A stretch of DNA of 6,774 nt. Origin: Sedimenticola sp. Lineage in GTDB: Bacteria; Pseudomonadota; Gammaproteobacteria; Chromatiales; Chromatiaceae. Positions 4,303-6,774 of this stretch are shown piece after piece. Within the stretch, counting starts at the first letter, position 1; each line of letters opens with the position of its first letter. The notes under the pieces were generated by a model. That model searched no databases, was not told where the DNA came from, and was given only the letters and a program-made list of their open reading frames with translations. The position numbers were made by a program, and so were the translations under genes. The stretch lies in NCBI GenBank assembly GCA_030590525.1, contig JAUUYI010000116.1:1-6774 (forward strand), read 5' to 3'.

Positions 4303-5433
4303 ATGAACAAAAAGCTTCTTACCGTCGCCATGGCAGCCGCCATCGCCGCACCGCTGGCCACCCCCACCGTGGTCAGCGCCGACACCACCGTCTATGGCCG
4401 TATCAACAACGCCCTGGCCTACCGTGACTATGGCCAAAATAACACCAATAACGACGGCCAGCTGGACGTCGAGTCCAACGCCTCCCGTTTTGGCTTCAAA
4501 GGTTCCGAGGACCTGGGTAACGGCCTGAAGGCGCTGTTCCAGATGGAATTTGCCGTCGATACCGCCAACGGCGTTGCCACCTCCGGTGGTGTCAATAACC
4601 GGCTCGGCTGGGTCGGCCTGAGCGGCGGCTGGGGCACGGCAGCCATCGGTCGTCAGTGGACACCTTACTATGGCGCCGTCAACAAGACCGATATCTTCCA
4701 GATGTCCGGCACGAACAGCTACACCTTGGCCCAAACGGCTAAGACCATAATCACCGGTGACTCGGATAGTGCAAACGACATCGACAACACCACCGGCCGT
4801 ATCGGTGACACCGTCGCCTATGTCTCCCCCACCTTCTTCGGTGGCCTCTCCGCCAGCCTGGCGCTGGTGGCAGCCGCTGAGGACGATCTGCCCAACCTGA
4901 ACAACGAAGCGATCGATGTCTACAACCCGGCGATCAACTGGAACAGCGGCGGTCTCAGCGTCGGTGCCTCCGCCTTGGTGTACCAGGGCGATGATGACAA
5001 TGACGTGGGCTCAAAGAACGATTTTAATGAGTTTGACAACACCCAGTATGGTGTTTCCGCCAAGTACACCTACAACAAGATGTTCGCCATTATCGGTCAG
5101 TGGGAGAACTACGACGGCGACGATAATATGTATGCGGTCGGTGGTGAGTACTACTTCGGCAACAACACCCTGCGTGCTCTGTATGCCTACACCGATCTGG
5201 ATGAGGACGGTTACCTCAGCCTGGGTGGGAATGCGACCCGTGATCTGGACGATGATTACAGCACCTACCAGGTGGAGCTGCAGCACAACTTCAGCAAGCG
5301 TACTCTGATGTATGTCTCCTACCTGAACTCTGATCTGATGGGCACCAGCACCGAAAACAGTGGGGCTGCTAACGAGAGAACCAACGATGAAGATGGTAGC
5401 AAGTTCGCTATTGGTCTCCGCCACGACTTCTGA
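4303..5433 (+). CDS. Gram-negative general porin (OmpC/porin-4 type)
   Basis: A 376-residue outer-membrane beta-barrel porin, presumably a trimeric diffusion channel. It has a signal peptide (MNKKLL, hydrophobic core, cleavage expected after VSA at residue 26). The mature protein begins DTTVYGRINNALAY, a classic porin first strand. The segments ASRFGFKGSEDLGNGLKALFQMEF and RLGWVGLSGGWGTAAIGRQWTPYYG are typical of proteobacterial porins, and it ends in Phe (GLRHDF), the signal for BAM-mediated insertion. The ATG at 4303 has AGGAG 7 nt upstream. Several predicted loops are strongly acidic (for example GDDDNDVGSKNDFNEFDN and DLDEDGYLS), suggesting cation selectivity or calcium binding. It is transcribed alone, with its own promoter and a strong terminator. 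Substrate specificity cannot be read from the sequence. Confidence 0.95.
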   Translation: MNKKLLTVAMAAAIAAPLATPTVVSADTTVYGRINNALAYRDYGQNNTNNDGQLDVESNASRFGFKGSEDLGNGLKALFQMEFAVDTANGVATSGGVNNRLGWVGLSGGWGTAAIGRQWTPYYGAVNKTDIFQMSGTNSYTLAQTAKTIITGDSDSANDIDNTTGRIGDTVAYVSPTFFGGLSASLALVAAAEDDLPNLNNEAIDVYNPAINWNSGGLSVGASALVYQGDDDNDVGSKNDFNEFDNTQYGVSAKYTYNKMFAIIGQWENYDGDDNMYAVGGEYYFGNNTLRALYAYTDLDEDGYLSLGGNATRDLDDDYSTYQVELQHNFSKRTLMYVSYLNSDLMGTSTENSGAANERTNDEDGSKFAIGLRHDF

Positions 5434-5468
5434 TTGCGTCTGACGTAACCCGTAGAAAGCAGTACCAG

Positions 5469-5495
5469 ACGGGGCCTTCGGGCCCCGTTTCTTTT
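5469..5495 (+). terminator. Intrinsic terminator of the porin gene
   Basis: ACGGGGCC (5469-5476) and GGCCCCGT (5481-5488) form a perfect 8-bp stem closed by a UUCG tetraloop, followed by TTCTTTT. It lies 35 nt after the stop codon. Confidence 0.95.
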
Positions 5496-5530
5496 GGATA
5501 GAAAAAGATTTCTCGCGCAAAAATGCCCCT

Positions 5531-5560
5531 GCAGGATGCGCTGAGCCTGCGAACCGTATC
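5531..5560. repeat. Degraded second copy of REP-like palindrome A
   Basis: Aligns with 1864-1894 with about four substitutions and a one-base gap; shared blocks are AGGATGCG, TGAGC and TGCGAACCG. The arms no longer pair perfectly. It lies between the porin terminator and the binding-protein promoter. Confidence 0.65.
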
Positions 5561-5623
5561 TGTCGCAACCGAATTGAGCATTGCTGCCCCTGGCTCGACT
5601 CCATACCTGAAGCGCCAGGTTCA

Positions 5624-5632
5624 TGCTATATT
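5624..5632 (+). promoter_or_regulatory. Possible extended -10 promoter for the liv binding protein
   Basis: TGCTATATT is an extended -10 element (TG-N-TATATT, -10 at 5627-5632). No good -35 is seen at 17 nt. An inverted repeat CCTGGC (5589-5594) / GCCAGG (5614-5619) lies over the -35 area and could be an operator. Predicted leader is about 45 nt, with ribosome-binding site AGAGG at 5671-5675. Confidence 0.4.
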
Positions 5633-5684
5633 CTGCCTTTCCCGGCTATTCAGCGAAGATTTTCGGACAGAGAGGAACAACAGA

Positions 5685-6774
5685 ATGAAAAAAACAGTCA
5701 ACGGTCTGGCGGCCCTGATGCTGGGCATGGCAACGGTGATGCCGGTCCAGGCGGCCGATACCATCAAGCTCGGGGTGGCGGGTGCCCACAGCGGTGACCT
5801 CGCGTCCTACGGCCTGCCCAGCGTCAACGCCGCCAAGCTGGTGGTGGCTGAGATCAACGCCAGGGGCGGTATCGATGGCAAACAGGTGGAGTTGCTGATC
5901 GAGGACGATGTCTGTAAGCCGGAGGTGGCCACCAACACCGCCACCAAACTGGTCTCTGACGGGGTGGACGTGGTTTTGGGCCACATCTGCTCCGGCGCCA
6001 CCAAGGCGGCCCTGCCGATCTACAAGAATGCCGGTGTCATCGTCATGTCCCCATCGGCCACCAACCCGGCCCTGACCCAGAGCGGCGACTATCCCAACTT
6101 CTTCCGCACCATCGCCTCCGATGATGCCCAGGCACGTGCCGAGGTGGATTTCGCCCTGGATACCCTGGGTGCCAAAAAGATCGCGGTGGTCCACGACAAG
6201 GGGGATTACGGCAAGGGTCTGGCGGAGTTCGCCCGTAAATTCATCGACGAGTCCGGCAAGGGCGAAGTGGTGCTGTATGAGGGAGTGACCCCGGGCGCAG
6301 TGGACTACTCGGCCATCGTGCAGAAGATCAAACGCGTCAAGGCGGATGCGGTGATCTTCGGCGGCTACCACCCGGAGGCCTCCAAGATTATCACCCAGAT
6401 GCGCAAGAAGCGGCTCAAGATCTGGTTCATCTCGGACGACGGGGTAAAGGATGACACCTTCATCAAGGTGGCGGGCAAGTACGCCGAGGGCGTCTACGCC
6501 ACCGGCCCCCGCGACACCTCCAGTAATCCGCTCTCCCAGGCCGCGGTTGCTGCGCACAAAAAGAGCTTTGACTCGGATCCGGGCGCCTTCTTCGAGAATG
6601 CCTACGCCGCCGCCCTGGCCCTGCTGAACGCCATCGACAATGCAGGCTCCACCGACATGGCGGCGGTCAAGAAGGCGCTGCAGAGCAACGACGTGGCCAC
6701 CCCGCTGGGCGACATCCGCTTCGATGAGAAAGGGGATGCCGTGGGCGTCGGCTTCGCCATGTACCAGGTGAAAA
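5685..6774 (+). CDS. livK: Branched-chain amino acid ABC transporter substrate-binding protein (LivJ/LivK family), 3' end outside window
   Basis: 363 codons are open to the window end; E. coli LivJ and LivK are about 367-369 residues, so only a few are missing. The signal peptide ends near MPVQA (residue 23). The mature protein starts DTIKLGVAGAHSGDLASYG, as in periplasmic Leu/Ile/Val-binding proteins. Cys77 and Cys102 (DDVCKPE and GHICSGAT) have the 25-residue spacing of the conserved LivJ disulfide. Ligand-pocket segments SPSATNPALT (122-131), HDKGDYGKGLA (170-180), FGGYHPE (225-231) and NAYAAA (305-310) are in order, and the C-terminal LGDIRFDEKGD (341-351) matches the family ending. It captures amino acids in the periplasm for a LivHMGF-type transporter, whose genes probably follow. 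ATG 5685 has AGAGG upstream. Exact ligand (Leu only, Leu/Ile/Val, or another amide or urea-type substrate) is not determined. Confidence 0.95.
   Translation, partial: MKKTVNGLAALMLGMATVMPVQAADTIKLGVAGAHSGDLASYGLPSVNAAKLVVAEINARGGIDGKQVELLIEDDVCKPEVATNTATKLVSDGVDVVLGHICSGATKAALPIYKNAGVIVMSPSATNPALTQSGDYPNFFRTIASDDAQARAEVDFALDTLGAKKIAVVHDKGDYGKGLAEFARKFIDESGKGEVVLYEGVTPGAVDYSAIVQKIKRVKADAVIFGGYHPEASKIITQMRKKRLKIWFISDDGVKDDTFIKVAGKYAEGVYATGPRDTSSNPLSQAAVAAHKKSFDSDPGAFFENAYAAALALLNAIDNAGSTDMAAVKKALQSNDVATPLGDIRFDEKGDAVGVGFAMYQVK

Noticed and set aside
5646..6557. Long antisense open frame (303 residues) opposite the liv binding protein
   Set aside because: It mirrors the high-GC codon structure of the strongly recognisable LivJ/LivK gene, its residues have no family resemblance, and it also runs across the promoter region of that gene.

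Overview
The window looks like chromosome of a Gram-negative gammaproteobacterium, probably a Chromatiales-type (sulfur-oxidiser-like) lineage. The reasons are GC-rich coding sequence, an MCE/Mla-type envelope lipid transport operon with an outer-membrane-type lipoprotein, a classical 16-strand-type porin, L13 and S9 proteins of exactly E. coli length, and REP-like palindromes between genes. The lineage assignment is inference; gene content and protein similarity support only 'proteobacterium, most likely gamma' with confidence.

Layout. Positions 1-1877 hold the 3' end of a lipid-transport operon: the C-terminal part of an MlaF-like ATPase, an MlaD/MCE-family periplasmic protein and an ABC-transport auxiliary lipoprotein, with overlapping or nearly touching genes. 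Positions 1824-2024 are a run of repeats: a short heptamer tract followed by four REP-like palindromes. Positions 2073-2191 look like a small independent transcription unit: a promoter, a roughly 84-nt RNA with a 5' hairpin, a pyrimidine-rich middle resembling an anti-Shine-Dalgarno sequence, and an intrinsic terminator. It is either an sRNA or an attenuated leader of the next operon. Positions 2203-3216 are the ribosomal protein operon rplM-rpsI, with its own promoter and an unusual 17-bp-armed inverted repeat between the two genes.

Positions 3221-4003 are the most unusual part. A four-helix-bundle (S23/23S rRNA intervening-sequence family) gene is framed by inverted tracts of a 7-bp repeat (GGACCRA). 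A tRNA-Gln(CTG) gene with its own terminator follows. Next comes a second set of the same heptamer tracts, again in inverted orientation, but with no gene inside. The tract ends share a 12-bp motif (AAAAACAGGACC or its complement) seen six times. I read this as a candidate small mobile or repeat-propagating unit (gene-bearing copy plus gene-less copy), but no transposition signature such as a target duplication is visible.

Positions 4004-4302 are a porin upstream region with a good sigma70-type promoter. Positions 4303-5433 encode the porin, closed by a strong UUCG-loop terminator. Positions 5531-5560 carry a degraded second copy of one of the REP palindromes. From 5685 to the window end lies a LivJ/LivK-type periplasmic branched-chain amino acid binding protein, missing only its last few residues.

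The genes do not form one pathway. Envelope functions (lipid transport, porin, amino acid binding protein) flank the translation genes (L13, S9, tRNA-Gln), and repeats occupy most of the joints between units.
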